Made by a program: the position numbers and the translations under genes. A stretch of 64,000 nucleotides of DNA, from NCBI GenBank assembly GCA_003117195.1, contig BDSI01000069.1, forward strand, positions 558,001 through 622,000, read 5' to 3'. This DNA is from Eudorina sp. 2006-703-Eu-15 (lineage: Eukaryota; Chlorophyta; Chlorophyceae; Chlamydomonadales; Volvocaceae). Below are positions 1 through 12,500 of this stretch, piece by piece (the stretch's first letter is position 1; each line of letters begins with the position of its first letter). Under the pieces are notes generated by a model. The model was not told where the DNA came from. It was given only the letters and a program-made list of their open reading frames with translations, and did no database searches.

Positions 1-3000
1 ACAGGAGAGCGCCGGGGCCGCCTTGGTCTGCCACTGCGTTGGTCCACCGTGCCGCGGCCAGGACCTGGGGCTCCTCCGTATGCAGCTTGTGACCAGATGT
101 AGTCCACTGTGGATGATCCGTGACCAAAGAGTGCGGCGTACGTGGTCGTACACGATCCTGTGATGGCCTGTCGGCGGGCCGCCCCTAGCCTTTGCCGCTC
201 TGCGGCCACCGGTGTTGGCGTTTGCCAAGAGCGCCAAACGCCGTGGCGCACCAGGGTTGCAAGCGCACTGTGTCACCGCAAGCGTCCGTCACGGCTGACT
301 GCTGGATTGCATATGGAGGAGGTTGTACGCCAGCACCCAGACGAGCTGCGGGAGGTCGGATGGGTGGCGGTGACCGACAGGGTCGTGGTAGTAGTGGCGG
401 TAGTAGGGGGGGGGGGTTGGGACAAAGCGTCCCGGACAATGTACCAGGCTACCAGCAAGTGCCTTCATAAAGCATTACGGTGTGGACGATGGTGCCATGT
501 CGAGGCAGGCATGTGCACGCGCCCTGGCGAACCCAACATATTGATTTGGGAGGCGCACAAAGCGTATTTTTTATATTTTGCCTGAGAACGAAGCAGTCGC
601 ACACCATGGACTCACCACGAATAACGCCATGAAAGTCGGAAAGCCGTCCGCCAGGGCCTCGCCGACGCCCCCGTGAACCTCCTCGTCCACCCTGTGTGGG
701 GCCGGTTGGGGAGGGGGACGTTTCTGAACTGACATGAGGGGGGCATTTCCATCCGACCCGTGGCCTAAGGCCACAGAATCGGCGAGCCCTCATCGAATCC
801 TGCAATCCGCACAGCAACAGCTTGTAGGCCTCCTTCCCTGCTCCTTCCGCCCTTCAATGAGTGTCGTTTGCGAAGGCTACACGCAGCGTCTCCAGCGACT
901 CGCTGTGTCACTTGAATATGCCGTATGCATCGCACGCATACCTGTGGTGTTTCTGTCGGATCCCTCAGACCCAAGCTGCCCCCTGGAGTGCGGTCGGGGG
1001 TAGTGCGCGCGCACCGTACCGCGGCCTCACCTGAGCACCACACGGTAGAAGGCGACGGTGGAGACGAGCTGTAATGCAAGAAATCTGCGATCATAGGTTT
1101 ATGAGGTGCAAAGGGAGGACACCAGGTTCGGTGTTCTCGCCCTCGCTGCGCTCCAGGGTGGCTGCGGCAAGAACTTCAGTGGCCGGGACCCTACGGTGCC
1201 CGTTGAAGCTACATACGAGCAACAGAGCAACTGCTGACCCTGTTATTTCATTCCGCAACATGGCACATCCTGAAATTTAACGGCGTATCCGACAAGAACT
1301 AGTCTTCGGCAGCGTCTAACAACGCCGTCAGCAACTTGGCACACCCCATCGCATCTGAGGCTTACGTCAGGAAGCCCTCGAGGCCTGTGAGCGGTAGGAC
1401 GCCGCACACCATGCCAATGACGACGGCAGTGACCTGCTTCTGCCAATATACACATGTCAGAAGTTCATCCTGCGGGGGGTAAAGGGGACACATTTTCATT
1501 GCAAGCACTAATTATGGAACGTCAAGTCGGAAGGAGGGTTTCTGCTCCCTGGTTGCCGTACTGTCGGGTAATGACAACCGTGCCATGCAAGACGCTGAAC
1601 GCCGACCAACAAGGAATTCGTCTACGTACATGTGACCGGCACGTTCGCTCACGATGCCGTCGGCTTTCCGATATGGGCGTCGTAAGCCGCCGACACCTGA
1701 GCCCACACACGCACCTTGGTCCACGTGGCCTCCCGCCCTTGGCGAACACGCTCCAAGTACAATGCAAGTCCCTCCTTCCTTGACTCGCCACCTTTTGGCT
1801 TGCCGGCTGCTTTAGACGCCATCGGTGACACGCGGTTTCTCACAAGCGAGACACCTTAACACTACAAACGAAGATATGATATGAAAATATTAGGGTTGCG
1901 TATGCGCCAAGGGTTCGTGAATGTGACCCGGAGGACTATCCACTGCAACCTGATATGATCTCTTACACAGTGTCTGTTATACTGATGGTATGGAGTTGAA
2001 ATCAATTGATCAATTATATTTCGCCACAACACAAGTAACTGCGCGTACGCATGACCGTCCGGTATGATGGTATGTAGAGTTCGAACACAGTACGTACGCA
2101 CTTGCCGCCTTTGTTAGTATGGTTGCGCCCGCTCTCAAATTTCTCATTGTCAGAATCATATAGTATAAGGGAAATGAGGGTCTTTCAAGTGAGGCATCCA
2201 GGGAAATTCCCGCAGTCTGTCGTTGTCAGGTGCACTGCTACCCCAACAAATGCTGGCTCATCAAGGTGGGAAAAGAATCTTGTGATGCTTTCATAGCTGA
2301 ATGCATCATTTGCTTTTCTTTCGACGGCACAACGCCCGGCCCAATCAGGAAGCTGATTGCACTGGAGCGAGCCAGGACCTATTACGAGGTCAGGACCCGA
2401 ACGATCCACAATGAGGTGCACTATGCGATGGTTGCTCACTTGCGAAAGATGCTCGTTCCACAGGAGGTGTGGAGTCAAGGCAAATTACTAAAGCTGACCA
2501 GCATCATGGCGGATGCACATGAGCAGCATGACATGTAATTACGCTGGGCTTAGGATAGCAATGCCGAACAGGTGTCTGAAATCTGATCGCGCCCTTGTGC
2601 CCGTAGGGTGTGGCAACCTTCTCGTGTGGGAGTGGGAAGGGACGCCATGACCCGGGGTATCGTGGCCTACCGAAGCGCGTACCCGGACCTAACGTTTCGG
2701 GTGCAGGACGCTAGCTACAGCGAGCAGAGCCACAGTGTCTACGTGGCGTGGTAAGTCGGTCGAAACCATTGCGCTCTGTCGGAGTCTTACCGGGCTCATT
2801 CTGATCCAACAACACATGAACCTGTGTATCGACCATTACCCGTTCCATCCCTCATCACGCCCTGAGACAGGACAGCCCGGGGAACCAACCTGGGCCCTAT
2901 CCGGGATCGGCCACCCACAGATGAGGTGGCAGAATTCTCCGGAATAACACAGCTTCTGTTCAACAACGACGATCAAATAACAGCGTCATATGTCTACAGG

Positions 3001-4360
3001 TACGACGGTTGGTGGTGCACGCTGAAATTGGTAGCCCCCGGGCAAAGCAAGAAGCGTAAATGAAATGACTCGCAATGATTAAGATACCAGTGGAGCCGTA
3101 GAGCCCTGAGGCCGTCACAGTCAGGACAATAAGTAACAAAAACCAAAATGTAATGCGGAAGCAATTGAACCCGAAGGACACACTCTCGGAACGTCTTCCT
3201 GCGAGATGTCCCCACGACGTAACCTCTACCCTATTGATTCCACCCCGGACCCACCACCCACGGCTTCCCTCGTCAGGCAAGCGGTTGCTGCCGAGGCGCG
3301 CTACTTCCTCGGCTTGAAGGGCCTCGATGACAACGCTGGATCCAAGGGGGCCGCCCCTTCCTAACCCCACCCATGTGGTCAACCTTGACTGCACCAAAAA
3401 CCAGACCTCACGTTAAGCTGGCAAGCCGATGCTTATGATTTCCTAAGCGGCCGAAACAAGGCGCAGCATTGGAAGCGATTTCAATCGCCCCAAGCCAAAA
3501 CATGTCATGTGACACCCGGACGTCTTGCTGAGAAACGAGCGGTGCAGCCCTCTTTGCGGGTGGTACCGTTCGCCAAATCTCAGCGGTACGCCGGTGCAGC
3601 TGCTGATTAATGGCACCAGCACGCGATGATTGTCGTGTGCAGCCAGCCAATCCAGCCAGTTACTGCAACGCCGATATCTCCTCGTCATTTCCACCGGACT
3701 GCTCCATGCGCTGCTTATCCGCGCTGACGACGTATCCTGAAAGGCTTCGTAAGGCCAAGGAACCTGGCCTTTGCTTGAGAGCACTCCGGAAGGATGCCGC
3801 AACAGCTGCCTGTATGGCTTAGCGTGCAGTTGGGCCGCCCCGCCGCTTGCCAAATACGACGAAGTATGGGTTCAGCACGTCCTCCTTGTTGTACACTACT
3901 GGAATCTCCTTCACCAGCTCCTCCTGTCATGTGCAACAGGGCGGGATCACGTGCGGAACATAAACAAACGAGCGAGCATGGACAGGTTTGCATAGTCAGT
4001 CCACGGAGCCACTGCAGCATGCCCAAAAGAGCCCATCGCCGCTTGCGAAGGTGCAGGCACTAGTTCAGACTCCCAGCCATTTTCCTGTACACATGAACGT
4101 ACGGCGGGCATTCAGTGGCTGGTAGCGTTATGCCTAGCATTGGCAATCCCATATGTAACGCCGTCACGTGGCTCTGAGACGAGCCCATGGGTGAAACACC
4201 TCGTATGCATCTATCTGTATGAATGTGGCTTTGCAGCTCCCATCATCTCGCGGGCAAGCTTATCGAGTAACCCAAGACAAGTGGAGTGTCAGATCCAGCC
4301 GCATCATGACCTGCATGACGGACCCGGGGACCAAGGCGTGCTAACGCCCAGGGGTCCCGC
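1..4360. other. Left flank without a supportable gene
   Basis: I see no domain, no spliced gene pattern and no long frame that stands out. The best isolated frame is at 2230-2538 on the + strand (102 codons, starting MHCYPNKCWLIKVG). Its composition looks protein-like, but no family is recognisable and the flanks show no clear splice sites, so I do not call it. The stretch 1860-2110 is distinctly AT-richer than its surroundings and may be untranslated or relict mobile DNA. The 3' untranslated region of the CysQ gene (- strand) probably extends into the right end of this segment, but I found no TGTAA on the - strand within 600 bases of its stop. Confidence 0.5.
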
Positions 4361-4508
4361 GCCATCCCCCTTGTGTCAATCAAGAATGCGACACCGCAAA
4401 AGAGCACCAAAACAAGACCCGCTAATGTCGTTGTGGACGAAGATAGCGAAGCGTTGACCCATATGAAAATAGTAGAAACTAATGTGTTCGCATAATGGAC
4501 AGCTGACA
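4361..4508 (-). repeat. Dispersed repeat, long copy A
   Basis: Read on the - strand, this segment aligns without indels over about 147 bases to 52479-52625 (+ strand). Shared blocks include GTCAACGCTTCG, CTTTTGCGGT and ATTGACA followed by AAGGGGG. Both copies are open in the same frame, with shared peptide words SAVHY, VNAS, FCG and ID. It sits just downstream of the CysQ stop codon, on the same strand. It may be a short mobile element or a fragment of a decayed coding element; no terminal repeats or target-site duplication were found. Confidence 0.7.
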
Positions 4509-4568
4509 ACGTAGGAAACATGCGCCACCTGGCTCCCTCCCCCTTCACAACAAAAGAGATAGGCGTTC

Positions 4569-6506
4569 CTAATCCACACAGCTGCCAGGAGGGGCCATGC
4601 ACACCTTCCAGTCCTGCAGGGCGTTGCCCTTGTTGTCCTGCTTCCCGGCCTGCAGCACCGCACCGCCAGCCTCCCGCACAATGATATCCGCTGCCGCCGT
4701 GTCCCATTCGCATGTGGGCGCCAACCTGGAGGTACGGCAGGTCACATGGTGGGGGCTTACAGCGGCCCAAGGCACAAGAGCCTGCAGCGCCATGACGGGA
4801 ACTTGAACTGTCCGTTCCCCTTGCCGTTCGCACCCAGTACCCGCGCAGTATTAGCCGAAGTGGCATGGTACCTGCTCTAAGATACAGTATAAGAACAACC
4901 GCGCCTCCATTGAGCCAACAAATCGATCATGTGTGCTGGTCAGGATGTGAACGCGGCCTATTGGCCGCACTGCATGAAGGCCTATCTCTGCTCCAGGTTC
5001 TGTACTCTAACGATCACGTTCCATAGTCCTGCCGCCCAGAACTTCCAGGGCTCCGCGACAGTTCGTTTTCAGAGCAGACCCCGGGTGGGCTGTCATGCAG
5101 CAGTGTCGTCGTGGCCTGCGGTTGCTCGCAAGAGTCGACACGGATGGGTCACTCGCTGAAGTATCGGTCACCAGATTCCGTAATGGAAGACAGCGTTAAG
5201 TTTAACGCTGTGTTCCATTACGGAATCTGGTGACCGATACTGCAGCGCCGCGAAGGCTCGACCACAATAGATGTCGTTTTATCCGCCAGCCCTGCGTCCC
5301 CGGTCACCGTAGCCCCCGGGCCCCACCTGGGGTAGATGTGCGCCTGGCCCTCAGCGACCATGAGCAACTTCAGCGAGCTGCCCACCTGCACGAACTCCGG
5401 GCTGCTGAAGAGCGCGATGAACTCCTGGTGTGGTCGTAAAGAGGGTCGAAAGGGCAACCTCGACACCCATGATATCGGTCCCTTCCGCCATGCCACGCAA
5501 TTCCAGTTGCGCAGTGCCCATCTATCAGAAAACAACACACACAGCACAATGTTTAGGCGCCACGCACAGCTGTCTCGTAGTCGTGCAGCAACCAGATAAC
5601 TGCTGCGTGTCGTCTGGAGGGCGCCGACACGGCGGACTGGATTAACTCCTCTTTTCCTGACTGACCCCAACGGTCTTCCGCCCCACGATGCCTTTTGATG
5701 TTCACATCAATCTGTCGTCCAGCACGGCAGTGGCGTGCGGCCCTGACCTGCACGTGACCCCTGTTTGCCTCCGTACCCACGAACCTCAGTCTCCTTGTTC
5801 AGGTGGCTGGCAGACGCGCAAATCTTCAGACCCTTGTCCTCGAAGCCAAACTCGGCCGCCTGGATTCGCTGCTGGCCCTCGCTGGTGCGGAGCCATGCAC
5901 CCTTGCCCTTCACGGCCCAGTAGGTTTTACCCTGGCAGGGCACATCCACGACGCCTAGCACAGGCGTATTGTTGCTCATCAACGCAATGTTCACGGTGAA
6001 TTGCCCATTGCGTTTGAGGAACTCCTTGGTGCCGTCGAGCGGGTCCACAAGCCAGTAGTACTGGAACTTCTGCAACACCAGTTGGGCACGGGTGCTGTAG
6101 CAACCACCCGGGCATGACCCATACGCAAACTTTCCTGAAGGTAGCAGAAGCCAAAACGAAAATCTCACCTGTCGCACGGAGTGCGGCGTCATCTTGTTTT
6201 CCTCAGAAATGATCGGGATGTGCGGACTAATGTTTTGAAGCGCCTGGCAAATCACAGCATTCGCCTCACGATCTGCCCGAGTCAAAGGCGACGCGTCGCT
6301 CTTCATTTGAACTTCCCATGTCGACGCCTGCGCGGATGGCGAACTTGAGTTGATACTAGCAAGGATGGGCCGGGCTCTGGCCCGCTCACCTCTATACGCA
6401 CGCACGCAAATCCCACCTCGCTGTTGTAGATCTGCAGTATAGCGCGGCCGGCCGCTTGCGCCGTGGCAATGACGTCTTCAACTGGCACCTCGGCCTTCAT
6501 CTGCAC
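4569..6506 (-). CDS. cysQ: 3'(2'),5'-bisphosphate nucleotidase (CysQ/SAL1 type)
   Basis: Inositol-monophosphatase-fold Mg-dependent phosphatase that converts PAP (3'-phosphoadenosine 5'-phosphate) to AMP, clearing the by-product of sulfotransfer and sulfate reduction. Exons in transcript order: 6506-6417, 6327-6169, 6069-5785, 5424-5327 and 4725-4569, giving 262 residues; bacterial CysQ has about 246. Family motifs are present: SEEN (Glu72/Glu73), WLVDPLDGTKEF (Asp92 and Asp95) and CEWDTAAAD (Asp219), the expected metal ligands. The 99-base intron 6168-6070 keeps frame, but splicing it out restores the family spacing between SVRQ and KFQYYW. The first donor is uncertain: 6390 would add nine in-frame residues. 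No obvious transit peptide is seen, although an upstream exon is possible because a CAG acceptor-like site precedes the ATG. The last intron (5326-4726) contains the long palindrome. Confidence 0.9.
5154..5247. repeat. 94-base near-perfect palindrome in the CysQ intron
   Basis: Base n pairs with base 10401-n across two 47-base arms, with mismatches only at 5159/5242, 5189/5212 and the central pair 5200/5201. There is effectively no spacer. The arms begin CGCTG and contain GTATCGGTCACCAGATTCCG. It lies inside the 601-base last intron of the CysQ gene, so the pre-mRNA would fold into a long hairpin. Candidates are a solo foldback MITE, a small-RNA hairpin or a recombination scar. No clear target-site duplication flanks it. 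Confidence 0.95.
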
Positions 6507-8046
6507 CGAGTCCGCAGCACAAACTGCATTCTGATCTGCCCACGACCAATAGCAGTTGTATCGTTTTGTTTACCTGCACTTCCATCGCATAGTCCGGTAC
6601 CTCTTCAACGCGAGAAAGTCCCGAGCCCATTTTTTGTTACACGGCCCAAAAGAAAAAGACGGTCAACTGTAATGAATATTCCTGTTGATGGAGAAATGTA
6701 TGAGTAGATGTCGGTATGAGTTGGTCAGATGAGTATTATACAAGGTATACGACAACGCTGCCGAGGCAGCAATCGGAAACCTCACCCAATAAATGTTGGA
6801 TAATCCATAAAGGTTCAAGCGGTCGTCATGTTGGCACACGTGGTTGATGTGGCGCTGTCCTGACTAACCCAGTGCTCTCTGTACTGTCGTCGGCTCCTAG
6901 ACCATCCTGTAACATGTACATTTACGCGCTAATTTTTTAACGTCCGCGGTTGTGCCCTTTAAACGCCGTTGCTTCGGTTCTGCCCTGCTGAGAGCCTCAG
7001 AGCTACGGTTGAAGGGAGGTTGGTTTGGGGTTCTTAGGGGTTCACGCTAACCACCACCTCCGACGCCACTCGTCAGGCTCAAGTTCTGTCACAGAGGATC
7101 AACTGGCCCTTGTGGCTTCGCCTACCTATGGAAAATCGGTTGCGGTTAAGTTCCGCGTGGAACATCCGGAGGCGGCACAGCTTGCACAGCGCACAGTTGA
7201 GTTTTGCGGCCACCGTAGCCCGTACACATGAGCAGAGATGCTTGTCTTGCTATTGCTGGTCCCCCTTATAACCTTGCTTCCTAGAGGGAGGCACTTGAGC
7301 CCATCTCACCTGTGAAATCCCGGCTTGGTATGCCTGAGACACTGAGAGGAACACGGGGCACTGACCTTGCGACCATATCTGGCACACTTCCACCCCTGTA
7401 CCCGCCTTTGGGTGCGTCTATAGTGGCAGTCTAGCAGGAGAGCTTTTGGAGGATCAGTCGGCCGTTGAGCGTTCGTGTGACTTCTACACGGACACTGGCT
7501 GATGCAAAGTTGGCGGCGCCTGGCACCACCAGCTAGCTGAGGTATGTCGTACATTCCTGGCTTGCTGGGGCAAATGATGAAACGTTCTTCAGAGGTCAGG
7601 CGCGGATGGACTGAATGTTCTCGTATGGACGCGCGGATGGACAGAATGTTCTCGTACGGTATGTTCTCGACGCATCTTCGTTCGCATTCTGGCGAAGTGA
7701 CTATGGTTCTAATACTGCCGGGGTTGCCGATGGACACCTTCCGGTGACAGCTTCCAGGTAATCACCGAGACTTACTTAATCAAGCTGGATGGTCATGTAC
7801 AACGGATATCTATGAATGTGTTACAAATCGATCGTCGCGGTAAATATGGCAATTGAACTGGAACCTGGATCCAAAACGGACCGTGTTACAATGGCTAAGT
7901 TGTAACATCCCTCAGAAAATTGCGAAGACCGCAACAAGTTATAGTTATCAATTGGACAGACAGACTGCCACACTGAAATCTATGAAAGACAGCGGTCCAT
8001 GTCGCTGACGGAAATCCAGGAGAAAACGTTATAACTTGAGAAATAA
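6507..8046. promoter_or_regulatory. Divergent spacer between CysQ and the TMEM216-like gene
   Basis: This 1.5 kb lies between the start codons of two genes transcribed away from each other, so both promoters and 5' untranslated regions should be here. No coding exon was recognised. It contains a 31-base tandem duplication at 7600-7659. I see no confident TATA box or other named motif. Confidence 0.5.
7600..7659. repeat. 31-base tandem duplication
   Basis: Two adjacent copies of a unit starting GCGCGGATGGAC begin at 7600 and 7631; both contain GAATGTTCTCGTA. They differ at only a few bases. A third, partial GTTCTCG follows at about 7664. The repeat lies upstream of the TMEM216-like gene. Confidence 0.9.
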
Positions 8047-9387
8047 ATGAGTACTGTACAGAGGCCGTCTGGAAACTTACCGCAGGCTGGGGCCGCACCC
8101 GCAGGCACCGGCACAGGTGCCCAACCGGGCCAGCAGCCACCCCAGAAGCCACGGAGGCGGGTTCTGACCTCCCTGGGTTTCCAGATATTCATTTACTTCG
8201 GTGGTTGGTGGGATGTGTTCTACTACATTCTTAACATCCTTGTCTTCGTATATAAAGGTGGGCGGGACGGGCACGCGCCTGCACTTGACTTATCACTGAC
8301 AACCCCTGCGGTAACCCTGCCGAAACATGGCCTCTTCCTGATGAATGCTCCGCAACGCACAGGTCTGCAACTGCCATATCCGAAGACCAATTTTGCCATG
8401 GAGTTCGCCTTTTCGTGGGTTTGGGTCTTGATCGAGATTCCGCGATTGTTCCTAGGTAATTCCCCGCGGGGCCCCTCGAGTTCGAAACAGCAATGCAAAT
8501 CATTTGGAGTGGGTACACATGCTTGAGCGTTGTGGGGGCCTACATCAAGCTTAGTGGTGCCCGTGGGCGCACGTGCGTTTAAAGATACGCGACACCAGGC
8601 ATGGGCAGCTTGGCTGCGGAGAGGCATACACTACTCTGCTGTACGGCACCCATGCAGTAGCCAAGGGTCCGAGCAGGGAACGAAGTGCAAAGGATTGCGG
8701 GTTGCCGCCTGCTTAGTGACGAATCCTCTGCTGCTGTCGAAGTTGCCAATCAACGTCGCACATGGTTGAGGGTCCGCGGAAACTGACCTGTATCCGAATC
8801 CATGCCTGCTGCCGCGCTCTCCAACTGCCGCCCGCAGCATCCAAGGGCAACAAGACGGAGCGCGTGGGTCCGATCATATTCAGCTTGATCCTGTCCCTGC
8901 CGCTGCTGGGCATGTACATCTACTTTGTGGCTTTCCAGACCTATGTGTAAGTGCGGACTACGGAGGCGCTGAGCAGCCACGCGACTTGTGCCCTGAAGGT
9001 CGCCTACTGCGCCGTGCACTCGGTCTTACTGTGCAGGCTGCGGATCGATCAATTCCTCAATGGCGCGGCCATAGCGTTCATCGGGCTGCAGGTGAGCACA
9101 GGGGTTTCAGAGCTGCAACCACATATGGTACTGCGACACGAATCCACCGAGGCGCTCCGCGTCACGGCGTCAGCTGTCTGTTCTGTTGGGGAAATGCCAT
9201 GCAAGAGCTCAGCACATGTGTGAATCAAGTGAGTGCGACGCAATCCTCGCCCCGCTGCTCCTGCGGCTGCTAACTGCCGGGCCACCGGCGCCCCTTTCCC
9301 CTACCGCATCACTGTCACTCTCGCGCGCAGACCATCTTTGCAATCCTGACCATGGTGCGGTTCATTATTGCGACACGCTTTACATGA
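8047..9387 (+). CDS. TMEM216/TMEM80-type ciliary transition-zone membrane protein
   Basis: Small four-span membrane protein of the Transmemb_17 family (TMEM17/TMEM80/TMEM216), part of the tectonic/MKS complex that gates the base of cilia. Exons 8047-8257, 8363-8455, 8838-8946, 9037-9091 and 9331-9387 join in phase to 174 residues. Hydrophobic spans lie near residues 44-69, 82-101, 112-135 and 146-170. Family landmarks are YKG followed by LPYPKTN, then PRLFLASKGN (~98-106) and FQTYVLRID (134-142). The first 38 residues are Pro/Gly/Gln-rich and end in PRRR. TMEM216 and TMEM80 are not separable by eye. The start is the only ATG that leads into the conserved region. A flagellated alga is the expected host for such a gene. 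Confidence 0.88.
9380..9384 (-). terminator. Putative polyadenylation signal of the mutase gene (TGTAA)
   Basis: TGTAA on the - strand, 196 bases beyond the mutase stop codon. TGTAA is the standard volvocine polyadenylation signal. The site falls inside the last coding exon of the convergent TMEM216-like gene, so the two mRNAs would overlap at their 3' ends. Confidence 0.45.
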
Positions 9388-9579
9388 GGGTGACGGAGCT
9401 GCCGCCCCGGGGAGGCTGGCACACCAGGCACAGCTGATCAGACGTCCGTTGGGTGGCCTGCATTGAAGCGCCCGCGCTACCACCAGATCGAATGAAACAA
9501 ATGAGATGTCAAATCGAGGGCTACAGACATTGGGCCCTTGAATCAGGAGGGTCACACTCCGGCTGTCTGCGCAAAGCCC

Positions 9580-12500
9580 TCAGGGTCGGGGCCCAACGCC
9601 GCCCGCCAGGTCGTACACCACTCGCGCCACCTGTCGGGCCAGCTCGTCCGCCTGCTCCTGCGTCGCGGCCTCCGCGTACACCCGCACCGCATCTTCCGTA
9701 CCTGACGGACGAGCGAATGCTCTGCATGCAACAAGAGCAGCAGCAGCATCGAGTGTAGTGACCTGCAGGACTCGGGCCACGATGTGCGCCCGAACCGTGA
9801 TCTATGACCTGAAGAGGAGCTTTAGGGAACGGCTGCAGTGCCCGTAAGCACAATGGCAAACTGGATGGAGATGAGGCTGGCGAACGTGTGGGATGACCAG
9901 CTGCCCCGCACCTGCCCTGCATCTGCCCCGAGAGGACGTTGGGAGATTTCGGCGTATGTAACCATGTTGGAGCGCATGTGGCCCGGCGATTATGGCCGCT
10001 CCAGGGAATCCCCCGTAATATATGTTCAGGTAGCTGTCCACACACACGGGTTTCCTCGCTGAAGACACAAATGGTTCCAGTTCCAAGCCTACCAACTCGC
10101 CTGCCGTGAGGAAATTGGCTGACGGCGGCTGTGATGGCGTCCTGGAGGCCGGCCGGTGTCACGCAAACGCGCTCTGCGTCCGCCGTGGTGATGGTGCTGC
10201 GGTCCGCCACCTTGAGTTTCAGCTGCCGACTGGGCAGATCGGTGTACAGCGCCTGCCAGTCCTCCAGCGTCCAGCCCTTCCGCCTGCGGGCCAGCATGGG
10301 TCAGCACACAAGCAGAGGACACGGGGTTGGAAGCCCGCAGCGGGCGCGTGGAATCGACGATTGATTCGTGCGGTTGGTGACGCACGCAGGGGCGAGAACC
10401 GAGAGTGCGTGGACCACAACATTTAGGGAGCATCGTGCGCCACAAGGTGTGTCTGCAAGGCTTCGGACACGGCGCGTGGAGGTCTAGGGTTATGCCCGTT
10501 CCTCGTGTAAAGACAAGATCGGGTTACGCAGCAGTTACGCCGGGTTGGTGATAAGAACGTCCACACGTGGGGTATCCGAGCTGGTGCGAGGAAGAAGCAA
10601 GAAAAGAAAGGCTGCTCCTGGCAGCTGCGTTCCTCCCAGGCGTTTTCCGTGCAGACCAGCGTGCACCGTATCCCGGCGTCAAGGCCCCGACCCGACGCTG
10701 GCGCGCACCTCAGGATGAGCTCCACCAGCAGGATGCCGCTGATGGCGTCACCCACCGTCTGGTTGATCAGCTGCGACAGCAGCAGCAGCTCCCTCGCGGC
10801 CGCGCTGCCGTCCGCCTGGAGGGCGTGTACCGGTTGGAAACGGCGCGCGTTTCAGCCGTTCACCTACGTACCCGTCCTGTCCCTCGGCATCGCTTTCCGG
10901 GACGACGCATGCGACGGCCCCGAGCCCGGCCCAGACCAATCAACAGGGTCTCCCGCCACGACTGGGGTTACTTACGTACCGCAATGCAACACCCGTTTCC
11001 GGCAGAACATCTGCGCAGTGCAAGACGTGATGGGCGAGGTACGGACATGGAAACACGCAGGCCTGTAAACAGCCAGGCTGGGGAAACGTCCGCCCGTCTC
11101 CACGGCCCCGGCGTCATCCACGCACCGCCTTCAGCCGGGCCACGAGCTTCCCCGAGAACAGCACTGTGCCGTGGCCGTTGGACTCAAAGTAGATACCCAG
11201 ATCAGCGCTGTGGGCCGCCTCGTGCAGGTACTTGACACCTGGATGGGTGAGGCGTAGGGCGGCGCGCGGGCAGGGAGGCGTGGGCCTGGAACATGAGGCC
11301 GCGAGCATGCGGCCGGTCAGGATGCGGTTGGGATTGCAGACGGTCGCTCCCGGCAGGAGGGACCAACGGCACGGGACGGACGGCACCGTCAGGGTCAGGA
11401 CCAACGCGCGGGGCACGGCCACCCACCACGAGGCTATCGCGGGGCCCTCGCTGCCCCCGGTGCAGTACTCTCCGCACTCTGTGTGCTCGCGGATGGGCCC
11501 CAAGTCCACCCACCTGTGGCCGTACACACGATCGGCAACCGGAGGACGTCCCGGAGGTAGGCAGTCGCTGCGCCGTTGGCATATGCGGTTTGGACGCAGC
11601 ACACCTGCGGCCAGCATAGACCGCGATCCAGCACAGACCGCGATGCATTGGAGCGTTCAATCGCTGGCTTAAAGCCTTAGTGGCGGCCCGGACGGCGCTT
11701 GCTGCCTGAGGGTGGAACGGCCACTCCACATTTGCACAAATTCGACAGCCGTCGCTCGACGCACATCCTCGCGCTGCTCTCCTGTGAGCAGCGCTGCCCA
11801 CATGTCGCACAGCCTCCAGTCAGTCAGCGGGACGACGTTGTAAGTCAGCGAGACGAGGACACGCACACGCCCGCTTCAACATGTGAGGATGAGTCTGGTA
11901 AAACCCTATCCAAAGGCACCTCGCGAAGTACCCAGTGCACCGCAAACCCACAAGCCCCAGCCTCAGGTGTCCAGGACTCCTCCTGCTCATAACTTTGCGG
12001 CAGGCCTGTTTGCGCAGCTGGGGGACGACCGACTGATCCCTTCCTCCTCCGCCCAACAGTAATACCCTCGCCCCCACACACCTGCATGTCGTGCAGCAGC
12101 TCCCCCGGCAGCTGGCTCATGATGTCCCGCAGGTACACCGCCGCCAGCATCGCCACCTTGTCCCCGTCCAGCAGCGAGATGCCCCCGCCCGCGGCCCCGC
12201 TACCCGCCGGGCTGAAGTACACCAGCCGATCGGCATCGCCGTCCACGCTGCAGCACCTGCGCGAGGGGGCAGGGTGGCGAGGGCTCGCTCTATTGTCGGC
12301 GGCCTCACGGGCGACGGGCGACCGCCGCAGGCCCGCGGCTATGGCCTGGGAGCTGAGCCACGCTGCTGGCAAGGCGCAGCGCCTGTATCGCCGCGCGCAC
12401 GCGCCAGCTCGGCCAACACAGGTAAGAGGCGCGGCTGGGGCAGCAAGCAGCTCCTTCGCGGCTCATAGCAACCCATGAACACGCCGGGGCACCTAGGGTC

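Noticed and set aside
2230..2538. 102-codon + strand frame that looks protein-like
   Set aside because: No family recognised, no flanking exons, and the region has no other sign of a gene; mentioned in the left-flank entry only.
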